DNA of 64,000 bases from DATHTC01 sp050262775 (GTDB lineage: Bacteria > Actinomycetota > Thermoleophilia > Gaiellales > Gaiellaceae): NCBI GenBank assembly GCA_050262775.1, contig JBLNEO010000116.1, forward strand, positions 1 to 64,000, read 5' to 3'. Within the stretch, counting starts at the first letter, position 1, and each line of letters starts with the position of its first letter. Under the pieces are notes generated by a model. That model made no database searches. It was not told where the DNA came from and saw nothing but the letters and a program-made list of their open reading frames with translations. The position numbers were made by a program, and so were the translations under genes. This document shows, piece by piece, positions 34,772-43,849 of this stretch.

Positions 34772-36346
34772 ATGGCCGTCGTGGCGACGGGCGAGCTCGT
34801 CTCGATCGACCCGGCGACGCTCGCCGAGGTCGGCCGCGTTCGCCGAACCGCTCCCGACGCGGTGGGCGCGCTCGTCGACGAGGCGCGGCGCGAGCAGGAG
34901 CGGTGGTCGCAGAGCACGTGGGACGACCGGCGGGCGCTCCTCCGGACCGTGTCGAGGGTCCTGCTCGGCCGCCTCGACGTGCTCGCGCGCACCGTCACCG
35001 CCGAGGTCGGGAAGCCGCTCCCGGAGGCGTACCTGCACGAGGCGTACCCCGCGCTGGACGCGCTCGCCTGGCTCGTGGACGAGGCCGAGACGGCGCTCGC
35101 GACGGAGGAGGTGCCGATCCGCGTCCCGTTCCTGCGGCACAAGCGCGTCGAGCTCGTCCACGAGCCGCGCGGCGTGATCGCGATCGTCGCGTCGTGGAAC
35201 TTCCCGTTCGCGATCCCGTTCGTCCAGGCGGCGACGGCGGTCGCGGCGGGGAACGCGGTCGTCGTGAAGCCGTCGGAGCTCGCGCCGTTGACCGGGGCGC
35301 TCGTCGAGGACGTGTTCCGGCGGGCCGGCGCGCCGCGCGGCCTCGTCTCGGTGGCGCAGGGCGACGGGGAGGTCGGGGACGCGCTCGTCCGCGCGCCCGG
35401 GGTGTCGAAGGTGATCTTCACGGGATCCGGCGAGGTCGGGCGGCGGGTCGCCGTCGCGGCGGCCGAGCGCCTCGTCCCGGTGACGCTCGAGCTCGGCGGC
35501 AACCACCCGATGCTGGTGCTCGACGACGCCGATCTCGAGCGAGCGGCGGCGGGGGCGGCGTGGGGGGCGTTCGCGAACTGCGGCCAGGCGTGCGTCGGCG
35601 TCGAGCGGATCTACGTCGCGCGGGAGCTCCACGACGGGTTCCTCGAGCGGCTCGCGGCCCAGGCGGGCGCGCTGCGGATCGGGCGTCCCGACGAGCGCGG
35701 CACCGAGCTCGGGCCGCTCGTCTCGGAGGCACAGCGTGCGAAGGTGGAGTCGCTGCTGGAACGGACGGGAGGGGAGGTCGTCGCCGGGGGCGGCCGCCCG
35801 TCGATCGGCCTGCCGGGGTGGTTCCACGAGCCGACCGTCGTCGCCGTGGAGGATGCCGACGACGCGCTGGCGGCCGGGGAGGTGTTCGGGCCGGTCGTCG
35901 CGGTCACGCCGGTCGACTCCGACGACGAGGCCGTCCGACGCGCGAACGCCTCGCCGCTCGCGCTCGGCGCGAGCATCTGGACGCGTGACGCCGCCCGTGC
36001 CCGCTCGCTGGCCGCACGGCTCGACGCGGGGATGGTGTGGACGAACGACGTCGGGTACTCGTGGGGCGTCGCCGGTGCCGCGTGGGGCGGCCGCAAGGCG
36101 TCGGGCTACGGGACGACGCGCTCGCGGTACGCGCTCCTCGACGTGACGCAGCCGAAGGTCGTGGACGACGATCCGGGACGCGTCCCGGTGCCGTGGTGGT
36201 ACCCGTACGGCTCGCACGCGGCGGAGGGCTTCCGCGGCCTGCTCGAAGCGACGTACGGCCAGGGGCTGCTGCCGCGCGCCGTCGGCGTGGCCCGCGGCTG
36301 GCGCGGCCTCGCGGGGCTCGCGCGACGGTACGCTCAGCGCCCGTGA
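34772..36346 (+). CDS. NAD(P)-dependent aldehyde dehydrogenase
   Basis: 524 residues. The Rossmann motif FTGSGEVGRR, the general-base glutamate in LELGGNHPM and the catalytic cysteine in ANCGQACVGVERIYV are present, with EVFGPVVAV near the end. The C-terminal extension after SRYALLDVTQPK contains an amphipathic segment, as in some long-chain or membrane-associated forms. The substrate is unknown. It overlaps moaC by GTGA, so it may be co-transcribed with molybdenum cofactor genes without sharing their chemistry. Confidence 0.9.
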   Translation: MAVVATGELVSIDPATLAEVGRVRRTAPDAVGALVDEARREQERWSQSTWDDRRALLRTVSRVLLGRLDVLARTVTAEVGKPLPEAYLHEAYPALDALAWLVDEAETALATEEVPIRVPFLRHKRVELVHEPRGVIAIVASWNFPFAIPFVQAATAVAAGNAVVVKPSELAPLTGALVEDVFRRAGAPRGLVSVAQGDGEVGDALVRAPGVSKVIFTGSGEVGRRVAVAAAERLVPVTLELGGNHPMLVLDDADLERAAAGAAWGAFANCGQACVGVERIYVARELHDGFLERLAAQAGALRIGRPDERGTELGPLVSEAQRAKVESLLERTGGEVVAGGGRPSIGLPGWFHEPTVVAVEDADDALAAGEVFGPVVAVTPVDSDDEAVRRANASPLALGASIWTRDAARARSLAARLDAGMVWTNDVGYSWGVAGAAWGGRKASGYGTTRSRYALLDVTQPKVVDDDPGRVPVPWWYPYGSHAAEGFRGLLEATYGQGLLPRAVGVARGWRGLAGLARRYAQRP

Positions 36347-36783
36347 GCGACTTCTCCCACGTGGGCGAGGCCGGCGACGTGCGGATGGTCGACGTCGGCG
36401 CGAAGCCCGTGCAGCGGCGGCGTGCCGTCGCCGCGGCGACCGTGCGCATGGCGCCCGAGACCGTCCGCCGGCTGCGCGAGCTCCCCAAGGGCGATGCACT
36501 CGCGACGGCGCGCCTCGCCGGGATCATGGCCGCGAAGCGGACGAGCGACCTGATCCCGCTCTGTCACCCGCTGCCGCTCACCCACGTGGAGGTCGAGCTC
36601 GAGCTCGGCGACGACACGGTCGAGATCACCGCCGCGGCGGCGACGGCGGCGCAGACCGGCGTCGAGATGGAGGCGCTGACCGCCGCCTCGATCGCGGCGC
36701 TCACCATCTACGACATGGCGAAGGCGGTCGACAAGGCGATGGTCGTCGAGTCGGTGCGCCTCGTGGAGAAGTCGAAGGAGTGA
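36343..36783 (+). CDS. moaC: cyclic pyranopterin monophosphate synthase
   Basis: 146 residues from GTG 36343. The family blocks are MVDVGAKPVQRRRAVA, KGDALATARLAGIMAAKRT, LIPLCHPLPLTHVEVE and GVEMEALTAASIAALTIYDMAKAVDK. MoaC converts the GTP-derived MoaA product to cyclic pyranopterin monophosphate. It is joined by GTGA overlaps to the upstream dehydrogenase and the downstream mog-type gene. Confidence 0.96.
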   Translation: MSDFSHVGEAGDVRMVDVGAKPVQRRRAVAAATVRMAPETVRRLRELPKGDALATARLAGIMAAKRTSDLIPLCHPLPLTHVEVELELGDDTVEITAAAATAAQTGVEMEALTAASIAALTIYDMAKAVDKAMVVESVRLVEKSKE

Positions 36784-37259
36784 CCGCCGCCGTTCTGACC
36801 GTCTCGGACGGGGTCGCGGCCGGCGAGCGCGAGGATCGCAGCGGCGCGCTCCTCGTCGAGCTGCTCGAAGGCGAGGGCTTCACGGTCGCGCACCGCGTCG
36901 TCCCCGACGAGCGCGAGCGGATCGCGGCGGCGATCGCGGAGCTCGCCGCGGACGCCCGGCTCGTCCTCACGACCGGGGGGACGGGCCTCGGCCCCCGGGA
37001 CGTGACGCCCGAGGCGACGCGCTCGGTGCTCGACCGGGAGGCGCCTGGCATCGCCGAGGCGCTCCGGGCCGACTCGATCGCGAAGACGCCGCACGGGCTG
37101 CTCGGCCGCGGGGTGGCGGGCGTCCGCGGGAGCACGCTCGTGGTGAACCTCCCCGGCTCGACCGGCGGGTGCCGCGACGGCTTCGCGATCCTGCGGCCGG
37201 CGCTCGGACACGCACTCGAGCTCCTGGCCGGCGAGCCGTCCGAGCACGTCCAGACGTGA
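36780..37259 (+). CDS. mog: MogA/MoaB molybdopterin adenylyltransferase
   Basis: 159 residues with VLTVSDGVAAGEREDRSG, TTGGTGLGPRDVTPEATR and LVVNLPGSTGGCRDGF, the MogA/MoaB core. It adenylylates molybdopterin ahead of metal insertion by MoeA, encoded at 24188. The family cannot be split into MogA or MoaB function from sequence alone. It overlaps moaC and the UbiA-type gene by GTGA. Confidence 0.92.
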   Translation: MTAAVLTVSDGVAAGEREDRSGALLVELLEGEGFTVAHRVVPDERERIAAAIAELAADARLVLTTGGTGLGPRDVTPEATRSVLDREAPGIAEALRADSIAKTPHGLLGRGVAGVRGSTLVVNLPGSTGGCRDGFAILRPALGHALELLAGEPSEHVQT

Positions 37260-38119
37260 CCGACACGCTCGCACCGCTGCCCGTCCGCTTCGCACGCCTC
37301 GTGAAGATCGAGCACACGGTGTTCGCGCTCCCGTTCGCGTACGTGGGCGCGCTGCTCGCCGTCGACGGGTGGCCCGGCTGGGGCGAGATGCTCTGGCTCA
37401 CGGTCGCGATGGCGGGCGCCCGCTCGCTCGCGATGGCGCTGAACCGGCTCGTCGACGCGGAGATCGACGCGCGGAACCCGCGGACGGCCTCCCGCGAGCT
37501 GCCCTCCGGCCAGCTCGGCCGCACGCAGGTCGTCGCGTTCTGCGTCGTCTCGCTCGCCGTGTTCCTCGTCGCGGTCTGGCAGCTCGACCCGCTCGTCCGC
37601 TGGCTGTGGCCGATCCCCGTGGCGGCGTTCGTCGTCTACCCGTACCTGAAGCGCTTCACGTGGCTCGCGCACCTCTGGCTGGGCGCGGTCGACGGGCTCG
37701 CGCCGGTGGGCGCGTGGGTCGCGGTGACCGGCGAGCTGCCGTGGGAGGCGTGGGCGCTCGGCGGCGCGGTCGCCTTCTGGGTCGGCGGGTTCGACCTCTT
37801 CTACGCCCTGTTCGACCGCGAGGTCGACCTGCGCGAGGGGCTCCGGTCGTGGGCGACGCGGTTCGGCGTCCGCGGGGTGTTCGTCGGCGCGCGCATCTTC
37901 CACGTGCTCACGATCGTGCTGCTCGCCGTCGCCGGGCTCGGGCTCGGCGTCGGGGGGTTCTACTGGGTCGGCGTCGCCGCCGTCGCGGCGCTGATGCTCT
38001 ACGAGCATCTGATCGTGCGACCCGACGACCTGCGGCGGCTCGATGCGGCGTTCTTCACCGTGAACGGCGTGATCAGCGTCGTCTTCTGCGCGTTCGTCGC
38101 CCTCGACGTGCTGCTCTAG
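37256..38119 (+). CDS. UbiA-family prenyltransferase, possibly MqnP of the futalosine pathway
   Basis: 287 residues with eight to nine membrane helices. The first aspartate-rich motif is NRLVDAEIDARNPRT and the second FYALFDREVDLREGLRS, both intact. UbiA enzymes attach a polyprenyl chain to an aromatic ring in the membrane. The N-terminal RFARLVKIEHTVFALPFAY resembles the menaquinone-related MqnP group, but no other mqn gene is in the window, so the substrate is inferred. The stop overlaps the RodZ-like gene by CTAG. Confidence 0.85.
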   Translation: MTDTLAPLPVRFARLVKIEHTVFALPFAYVGALLAVDGWPGWGEMLWLTVAMAGARSLAMALNRLVDAEIDARNPRTASRELPSGQLGRTQVVAFCVVSLAVFLVAVWQLDPLVRWLWPIPVAAFVVYPYLKRFTWLAHLWLGAVDGLAPVGAWVAVTGELPWEAWALGGAVAFWVGGFDLFYALFDREVDLREGLRSWATRFGVRGVFVGARIFHVLTIVLLAVAGLGLGVGGFYWVGVAAVAALMLYEHLIVRPDDLRRLDAAFFTVNGVISVVFCAFVALDVLL

Positions 38120-38832
38120 ACGGCGCGCAGGCCCTCTGCCGTCGCCATCACCGTCGCGCGGTCCGGGACGACCAGCGCCTTCCTGCCGAACGCCGCCTTC
38201 ACCGCCGTCGGCCGGCCGAGCCGGATCCACAGCGGCCGGCGGACGCCGAGCCGCAGCGTGCGGCCGCGGTGCAGCGTGCCCGACCAGACGAGCCTGCCGG
38301 TCGCGCGCGAGCGACGGACCTCGACCCACGAGTCGGCGATCCCCGTCAGCAGCAGCGGCCGGACCGGCTTCGGCGCCGCGGACGGTGCAGGGCGCGTGGT
38401 CGGCGCCGGCGTCGCCGTCGGCACCGCCGCGGCCGTCTGCCGCGTGGACGTGCCGTCGTCCGCGAGCTGCCAGGCGCCGACCGCGAGCACGAGCGCGAGG
38501 CCGGCCGCCGCCGCGGCCCCGGCGCCGAGCCACGGCCGGCGGATCGGCTCGTAGGGCACCTGCGCCTGCGGGGCGATCGGCTCCTCGACCTCTCGCCGAC
38601 GCGCGCGGAAGTGCGCCAGGAACTGCTGCGGATCGAGTTCGAGGTGTGCCGCGTACGTGCGCATGAAGGCCTTCGCGTAGGCCTCGGCGGGGAGCTCGTC
38701 CCAACGCTCGTCCTCGATCGCCTCGAGGTAGCGCCGGCGGATCCGGGTCGTGCTCTCGACGGACTCCAGCGTGAGGCCGCGCCGGATGCGCTCCTCGCGG
38801 AGGCTCGCGCCGATGCCGAGCGTCTCGAGCAT
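38116..38832 (-). CDS. RodZ-like helix-turn-helix membrane protein
   Basis: 238 residues. An N-terminal helix-turn-helix (LREERIRRGLTLESVESTTRIRRRYLEAIEDERWDELPAEAYAKAFMRTYA) is followed by one membrane helix (about 103-122), an Ala/Thr/Pro linker and a C-terminal DUF4115 beta domain (VEVRRSRATGRLVWSGTLHRG). RodZ links MreB filaments to the wall-synthesis complex. No mreBCD is nearby. It is divergent from ccmA with a 47-base gap. Confidence 0.87.
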   Translation of the reverse strand: MLETLGIGASLREERIRRGLTLESVESTTRIRRRYLEAIEDERWDELPAEAYAKAFMRTYAAHLELDPQQFLAHFRARRREVEEPIAPQAQVPYEPIRRPWLGAGAAAAAGLALVLAVGAWQLADDGTSTRQTAAAVPTATPAPTTRPAPSAAPKPVRPLLLTGIADSWVEVRRSRATGRLVWSGTLHRGRTLRLGVRRPLWIRLGRPTAVKAAFGRKALVVPDRATVMATAEGLRAV

Positions 38833-38867
38833 GGACGGTCCTCGTTCGCGCGGCGTCCCCCGACTCC

Positions 38868-38873
38868 TACACT
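38868..38873 (+). promoter_or_regulatory. -10 element for leaderless ccmA
   Basis: TACACT ends 6 bases before the ccmA GTG, without a Shine-Dalgarno. It would start the long ccm-hem operon. Confidence 0.45.
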
Positions 38874-38879
38874 GGCGCG

Positions 38880-39464
38880 GTGATCCGTGCCCGCGGCCTC
38901 GAGAAGCGCTACGGGACGAAGCGTGTCCTGCACGGCGTCGAGCTCGACGTCGAACGCGGCGCCTTCGCCGTCGTCACCGGCCCGAACGGCTCGGGGAAGA
39001 CGACCCTGCTGCGCCTCGTGGCCGGGCTGCTCGTGCCGACGCGCGGCGAGCTCGAGGTCGACGTCGACCGGGGCCGTGTCGGCTTCCTCGCGCACGAGCC
39101 CCTCGTCTACCGCGATCTGACCGCGGTCGAGAACCTCGACCTCTTCGGCCGCCTCTACCGCGTCCCCGAGCGGCGAGAGCGGATCGGGATGCTGCTCGAG
39201 CGCTTCGGCCTCTGGGACGCGCGGCGCGAGCGCGTGCGGGCGTACTCGCGCGGGATGCAGCAGCGGCTCGCGCTGTGCCGCGCGCTCCTCCACGACCCGG
39301 ACCTCCTGCTGCTCGACGAGCCGTACAACGCGCTCGACGCGGAGGGCGCGGCCCTGCTCGACCGGGAGCTCGCGGAGCTGGCCGGCGACCGGACCTTCGT
39401 CGTCGCCACGCACGACCCCGACCGGCTGGCGCCGCTCGCGACGACGCGCGTCGCGTTCGGATGA
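38880..39464 (+). CDS. ccmA: heme exporter ATP-binding protein CcmA
   Basis: 194 residues. It is a short ABC ATPase with Walker A GPNGSGKTTLL, the signature YSRGMQQRLALCRALLHDP, Walker B LLLLDEP and the H-loop THDPDRL. With CcmB it forms the transporter that releases CcmE-bound heme in cytochrome c maturation System I. The assignment to CcmA rests on the ccmB and ccmC genes that follow, overlapping by ATGA. Confidence 0.9.
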   Translation: MIRARGLEKRYGTKRVLHGVELDVERGAFAVVTGPNGSGKTTLLRLVAGLLVPTRGELEVDVDRGRVGFLAHEPLVYRDLTAVENLDLFGRLYRVPERRERIGMLLERFGLWDARRERVRAYSRGMQQRLALCRALLHDPDLLLLDEPYNALDAEGAALLDRELAELAGDRTFVVATHDPDRLAPLATTRVAFG

Positions 39465-40099
39465 GCGGCTACCTCCGAGACGCGGCGGCGCTCGCGCGGA
39501 AGGACCTGTTGCTGGAGCTGCGCGGCCGCGAGCTCCTGCCGTCGATGGCGCTGTTCGTGATCGCGACCCTCGTCGCGTTCCGGTTCGCCCTGACGGCCGA
39601 GCAGGAGGCGGCCTCGCAGGGGCTCCTGTGGGTGGCGATCCTCTTCACGGCGCTCCTCGGTCTCGGCCGCGCGTTCGTGCCCGAGCGGGAGCAGGGGATC
39701 CTGGACGCGCTCGTGCTCGCGCCGTGCGACCGCAGCGCGATCTGGCTCGGGAAGGTGCTCGCGACGATGGCGTTCCTCGTCGTCGTCGAGGCGGTCGCGC
39801 TCCCCGCGTTCGCGCTCTTCTTCGGGGGCGTCTCCGCGCCGACGGTCGCGGCCGTCGCGCTCGCGAACGTCGGGATCTGCGCCGTGGGGACGCTGCTCGC
39901 GGCGATGGCCGTCGCGGGTCGCGCCCGCGAGGTGCTCCTGCCGCTCCTCTTCCTCCCGCTCGCGATCCCCGTCGTGGTCGGCGGCGTCGGTGCCACGGTG
40001 GCCGACGACCCCGGCCGCTACCTGGCCTTCCTGGGCCTCTACGACGGCGTTTTCGCGATACTTGCCTGGGCCACCTTTGAGTACGTCGTCGTCGAATAG
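39461..40099 (+). CDS. ccmB: heme exporter membrane protein CcmB
   Basis: 212 residues with six membrane helices. It begins with a short cytoplasmic part DAAALARKDLLLELRGRELLP and has the family stretch GRAFVPEREQGILDALVLAPCDRSAIWLGK. It is the permease partner of CcmA. Its 3' end runs close to ccmC, which starts 10 bases later. Confidence 0.92.
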   Translation: MSGYLRDAAALARKDLLLELRGRELLPSMALFVIATLVAFRFALTAEQEAASQGLLWVAILFTALLGLGRAFVPEREQGILDALVLAPCDRSAIWLGKVLATMAFLVVVEAVALPAFALFFGGVSAPTVAAVALANVGICAVGTLLAAMAVAGRAREVLLPLLFLPLAIPVVVGGVGATVADDPGRYLAFLGLYDGVFAILAWATFEYVVVE

Positions 40100-40109
40100 G
40101 AACGGGGCC

Positions 40110-40769
40110 GTGCTGGCCCTGGCCACGCTCGTCCTGCTCGGGGGCGGCATCGCCCTGGCGCTCCTGTGGGCGCCCGAGGACGCCGACCAGGGGCCGAGCC
40201 AGCGCATCTTCTACATCCACGTCCCGCTCGCGCTGACGGCGTACGCGTGCTTCTTCTGGGGCGCGTGGAAGGGACTGCGCCTCCTCTGGACGCGCGAGCA
40301 GCGCTACGACCTCGAGGGGTACACGGCGATCCACCTCGGTCTGATCTTCGGCCTGCTCACGCTCGCCACCGGATCGATCTGGGCGAAGATCTCCTGGGGC
40401 GTGTGGTGGAGCTGGGGCGAGCGCCAGCTCGTGCTCTTCCTGATCCTGTTCCTCTTCTACTCGGCGTACTTCATGCTGCGCTACTCGCTCGAGCCCGGGG
40501 CGTCGCGCGCGAACATCTCCGCCGTGTACGCGCTCCTCGGCGTCGTGCTGATCCCCGTCTCGTTCCTCGCGATCCGGCTCGCCGAGAACTTCATCCACCC
40601 GGTGGTGTTCACGCGCGACGTGCAGGACAACCTCCCGACGGAGATGCTCGTGACGTTCTGCGTCTGCCTCGCCGGGATGCTCGCGCTGGCCGCGACGCTC
40701 TACCGCAACGAGCTGCTCGGGAAGCGCCTGGACGAGCGGCTGCGCGAGCTGCGCGAGGCGCTGGCGTGA
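40110..40769 (+). CDS. ccmC: heme handling protein CcmC
   Basis: 219 residues, six membrane helices. GTG 40110 has AGGA 8 bases upstream and is preferred over TTG 40077. The tryptophan-rich heme motif is WGVWWSWGERQL; most CcmC proteins have WWxWD here, so the aspartate is missing. Candidate axial histidines are in FYIHVPLALTAY and ENFIHPVVF. CcmC delivers heme to CcmE, but no ccmE, ccmF, ccmG or ccmH is found downstream. Confidence 0.9.
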   Translation: MLALATLVLLGGGIALALLWAPEDADQGPSQRIFYIHVPLALTAYACFFWGAWKGLRLLWTREQRYDLEGYTAIHLGLIFGLLTLATGSIWAKISWGVWWSWGERQLVLFLILFLFYSAYFMLRYSLEPGASRANISAVYALLGVVLIPVSFLAIRLAENFIHPVVFTRDVQDNLPTEMLVTFCVCLAGMLALAATLYRNELLGKRLDERLRELREALA

Positions 40770-40921
40770 GCTCGGGCGAGAAGTACCTGTCGGCGGCGTA
40801 CGTCGTCGTCCTCCTCACGGTGCTCGGCTACCTCCTCATCCACTCGCTGCGGCTCTCGCGGCTCGCCCGCGAGATCGACGAGCTGGCCGAGCTCGCGCGC
40901 TCGAGGCGGGACGATGGCTGA
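40766..40921 (+). CDS. CcmD-like small membrane protein
   Basis: 51 residues from GTG 40766, overlapping ccmC by GTGA. One membrane helix (AYVVVLLTVLGYLLIHSL) is followed by a charged cytoplasmic helix LSRLAREIDELAELARSRR. Size, topology and position match CcmD, which helps release holo-CcmE. Sequence conservation in this family is low, so the call depends on context. Confidence 0.8.
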   Translation: MSSGEKYLSAAYVVVLLTVLGYLLIHSLRLSRLAREIDELAELARSRRDDG

Positions 40922-41687
40922 GCTGCTCGTCTGGCCGGCGCTCGTCGCGTACTCGGAGGCGGCGGTGGCCTCGGCGGCCGAGGTGCGGCATCCCGGGCTC
41001 GCCGGGAGGCTCGCCGTCTGGGGCGTCCGCATCGGCTGGCTCGCGCAGACGGCGCTGCTCGCCGCCCAGGTGCAGGGGGCCGACGCGTTCCCGTGGTCGA
41101 CCTGGGCAGGCGCGCTCAACCTCCTCTCGTGGCTCGTCGTCTCGGTCTACCTCGTGTGGGGCTGCCGCGCGTCGTTCCGTCTGCTCGGTCTCGCGGTGAC
41201 GCCGCTTGCGGCGCTGCTGCTGGCGGTGGCGTGGGCCGGCGGCGGGACGGGCCCGGAGGGCGACCATCCGGGCGCCCTGCTCGTCCTCCACGTCGCGCTG
41301 ATGCTCGCGGGCTTCGCCGCGTTCGTGCTCGCCGCCGGCCTCGCGGGTCTGTACCTGTGGCAGGAGCGACGCCTGAAGCGGCGCGAGCCGACCCTGCTCC
41401 GCCTCCGGATCCCGCCGCTCGAGACGCTCGACCGCCTCGAGTCGAGGACGCTCCTCGCGGGCCTCGGCGCGCTCACGCTCGGGATCCTCGTCGGCGCTGC
41501 GAGCTTCGCCGTGGACGGCGGCTCCTTCGATGCGGCGATGGCCGCCACGGTCGCGGCGTGGGCCGTCTACGCCGGCTACGTGCTGCTGCGCCTCCGCGGG
41601 CTCCACGGACGCCGTTCCGCCCTCTACGCCGTCTCGGCCGTCGCCGCGCTGCTCGTCGTCCTCCCCGTCACCCACTTCGCCGGATGA
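40914..41687 (+). CDS. cytochrome c assembly protein, CcsA/HemX type
   Basis: 257 residues with eight membrane helices and YLVWGCRASFRLLG and LLVLHVALMLAGFAAFVLAAGLAGLYL, the CcsA-like core containing a conserved histidine. It sits directly before hemA, with which it overlaps by ATGA, so it may be HemX, a regulator of HemA level, rather than a heme ligase. It also follows ccmABCD-like genes, which leaves a maturation role open. Confidence 0.82.
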   Translation: MAELLVWPALVAYSEAAVASAAEVRHPGLAGRLAVWGVRIGWLAQTALLAAQVQGADAFPWSTWAGALNLLSWLVVSVYLVWGCRASFRLLGLAVTPLAALLLAVAWAGGGTGPEGDHPGALLVLHVALMLAGFAAFVLAAGLAGLYLWQERRLKRREPTLLRLRIPPLETLDRLESRTLLAGLGALTLGILVGAASFAVDGGSFDAAMAATVAAWAVYAGYVLLRLRGLHGRRSALYAVSAVAALLVVLPVTHFAG

Positions 41688-42901
41688 GACTCGTGCTCGT
41701 GGGCACGTCGCACCACCAGGCCCCCGTGGAGCTGCGCGAGCGCGTCGCGCTCGACCGCGCGAACGCCGCGCGCGCCGCGTCGCAGCTCGCGGCGGGCGGT
41801 GCCGAGGCCGTCGTGCTCTCGACGTGCAACCGGACGGAGGCGTACGTCGCACACGAGGACGACGCGGCCGCCGAGGCGATCGCGGCGACGCTCTTTCCCG
41901 ACCCCGAGCTGACGCCCGCGCTCTACCGGCTGCGCGACGAGGCCGCGGCGCTCCATCTGTTCCGCGTCGCCGCCGGCCTCGACTCGCTCGTCCCCGGCGA
42001 GGGCGAGATCCTGGGGCAGGTGCGCGCGGCGTACGAGATCGGCGCGCCCGGACCGCTCCTCGACCACCTGTTCCGGCAGGCGCTCCATGCAGGGAAGAAG
42101 GTGCGGACCCAGACGGCGATCGCCGAGAGCCCGGCCTCGGTCTCGGCCGCCGCCGCGTCGCTCGCGCAGTCCGTGTTCGGCGACCTCGCCGGACGGCGGA
42201 TCCTCCTCGTGGGCGCCGGGAAGGTCTCGGAGCTGGCCGCGCGGAACCTCAGCTCCCGCGGCGCCGACGTCGCGGTCGTCGCCAACCGGACGCAGGAGCG
42301 CGCCTCCGACCTGGCCGCGCGTCTCGGCGCCGAGGCGCTGCCGCTCGACCGGATCCGGGAGGAGCTGGGACGGGCGGACGTCGTCGTCGCGTCCACGAGC
42401 GCCCCGGGCCTCGTGATCCGGGCCGAGGACGTGCCGCCGCGCAGGGGGCGGCCGCTCCTGCTCGTCGACCTGGCGGTCCCGCGCGACCTCGACCCCGCGA
42501 TCCACGAGCTCGACGGGTGCTTCCTCTACGACATCGACGACCTCGAGGCGGTCGTCGCCGAGTCCCTCGCCTCGCGCCGCGGGGAGGCGGAGCGGGCCGA
42601 GCGGCTCGTCGCCGCCGAGGCGGACGCGTGGCGCGAGTGGCAGGCCTCGCTCGAGGTCGTCCCGGCGATCGCGTCGCTCAGGGCACGCGCCGAGGAGATC
42701 CGCCGCGCGGAGCTCGACCGCGTCTCGGCGCGGCTCTCCGACGAGGAGCGGCGTGCGCTCGAATCGGTCACCTCGCGGATGCTCGACAAGCTGCTCCACC
42801 TGCCGACCGTGCGGATGAAGCAGGCGGCGGTGACAGCCGACGGGGTCGTCTATGCTGACGCGGTGCGCCACCTGTTCGGCCTCGGGGAGGACCAGCGCTG
42901 A
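41684..42901 (+). CDS. hemA: glutamyl-tRNA reductase
   Basis: 405 residues. The N-terminal catalytic domain has GTSHHQAPVELRE and the nucleophile cysteine in VLSTCNRTEAY. The NADPH domain has LVGAGKVSELAARNL and ANRTQERA, and the helical dimerisation domain ends VRMKQAAVT. It converts glutamyl-tRNA to glutamate-1-semialdehyde, the first committed step of tetrapyrrole synthesis by the C5 route. hemC and hemD follow. Confidence 0.96.
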   Translation: MRLVLVGTSHHQAPVELRERVALDRANAARAASQLAAGGAEAVVLSTCNRTEAYVAHEDDAAAEAIAATLFPDPELTPALYRLRDEAAALHLFRVAAGLDSLVPGEGEILGQVRAAYEIGAPGPLLDHLFRQALHAGKKVRTQTAIAESPASVSAAAASLAQSVFGDLAGRRILLVGAGKVSELAARNLSSRGADVAVVANRTQERASDLAARLGAEALPLDRIREELGRADVVVASTSAPGLVIRAEDVPPRRGRPLLLVDLAVPRDLDPAIHELDGCFLYDIDDLEAVVAESLASRRGEAERAERLVAAEADAWREWQASLEVVPAIASLRARAEEIRRAELDRVSARLSDEERRALESVTSRMLDKLLHLPTVRMKQAAVTADGVVYADAVRHLFGLGEDQR

Positions 42902-43024
42902 CGGCCCTCCGCTCGCTGACGGGGCGCCCGCTCCCGGTGCAGGCCCCGACGGCGTTCGTGCGTGTCCGCCCCCGCGAGACGCGGAGCTGCGGGTTGACGA
43001 AGCCGCGTCATCTGCGCTGCGGCG

Positions 43025-43849
43025 ATGCTGGTTCGCGTCGGCACGCGCGGTAGCCGGCTCGCGCTCACCCAGGCCGAGCAGGCGGTCGAGCCGCTCCGCC
43101 GGCCCGGGATCGAGATCGCGCTCGTGCCGATGACGACGGCCGGCGACCGCGACCGGACGAAGCCGTTCGGCGAGATCGGCGACCGCGGCGTCTTCGTCAA
43201 GGAGATCGAGGAGGCGCTCCTGGCCGGCCGGATCGACGTCGCCGTCCATTCCGCCAAGGACATGACCTCGAGCGCGACCGACGGCCTCGCCGTCGGCGCC
43301 TACCCCGTGCGCGAGGATCCGCGCGACGCGCTCTGCGGCGCGGACGCGGTCCGCCCGGGGATGCGGATCGGCACGGCGTCGGTCCGCCGCCGCGCGCAGC
43401 TCCTCGCCTTCGAGCCCACGCTCTCGATCGAGCCGCTACGGGGCAACGTCGACACGCGCCTGCGCAAGCGGGGCGAGCGCGGGCTGGATGCGATCGTGCT
43501 CGCGGCGGCCGGGCTCGAGCGGCTCGGCCTCGCCCGCGAGATCGGGCACCGGTTCGACCCGGAGGAGCTCCTCCCGGAGGCGGGGCAGGGCGCGCTCGCG
43601 CTGCAGGTGCGCGCGGGCGACGAGCACCTCGTCGAGGCCGTGGACGACGCGGAGACGCGGCGCCGCGTCGAGGCGGAGCGCGCCTGCGTGGCGCGGATCG
43701 GCGGCGGGTGTCTCGCTCCCGTGGCGGCCCACCACGACGGCCTGGCGCTGACCGCGCTCGTCGCCGACGAGGACGGCCGCTGGATCGAGCGGCGCACCGG
43801 CGACGACCCGGATGCGGTCGCCGCCGAGCTCGCCCCGTTCCTCGCGTGA
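43025..43849 (+). CDS. hemC: hydroxymethylbilane synthase (porphobilinogen deaminase)
   Basis: 274 residues. VGTRGSRLALTQAEQ opens domain 1; VHSAKDM, the GTASVRRRAQL arginines and ARIGGGCLAPVAAH with the dipyrromethane-binding cysteine are all present. It is slightly short for the family. It polymerises four porphobilinogens to hydroxymethylbilane. A 123-base gap separates it from hemA; TTGACG at 42994 is a possible -35 but no good -10 follows. GTGA overlap with hemD. Confidence 0.95.
   Translation: MLVRVGTRGSRLALTQAEQAVEPLRRPGIEIALVPMTTAGDRDRTKPFGEIGDRGVFVKEIEEALLAGRIDVAVHSAKDMTSSATDGLAVGAYPVREDPRDALCGADAVRPGMRIGTASVRRRAQLLAFEPTLSIEPLRGNVDTRLRKRGERGLDAIVLAAAGLERLGLAREIGHRFDPEELLPEAGQGALALQVRAGDEHLVEAVDDAETRRRVEAERACVARIGGGCLAPVAAHHDGLALTALVADEDGRWIERRTGDDPDAVAAELAPFLA

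Noticed and set aside
40077..40110. TTG 40077 as the ccmC start
   Set aside because: It lies inside ccmB without a ribosome site, whereas GTG 40110 has AGGA at good spacing and begins just before the first membrane helix.
42994..43024. Promoter for hemC at TTGACG
   Set aside because: No -10-like hexamer at 16-18 bases; hemC may be read from the upstream operon.
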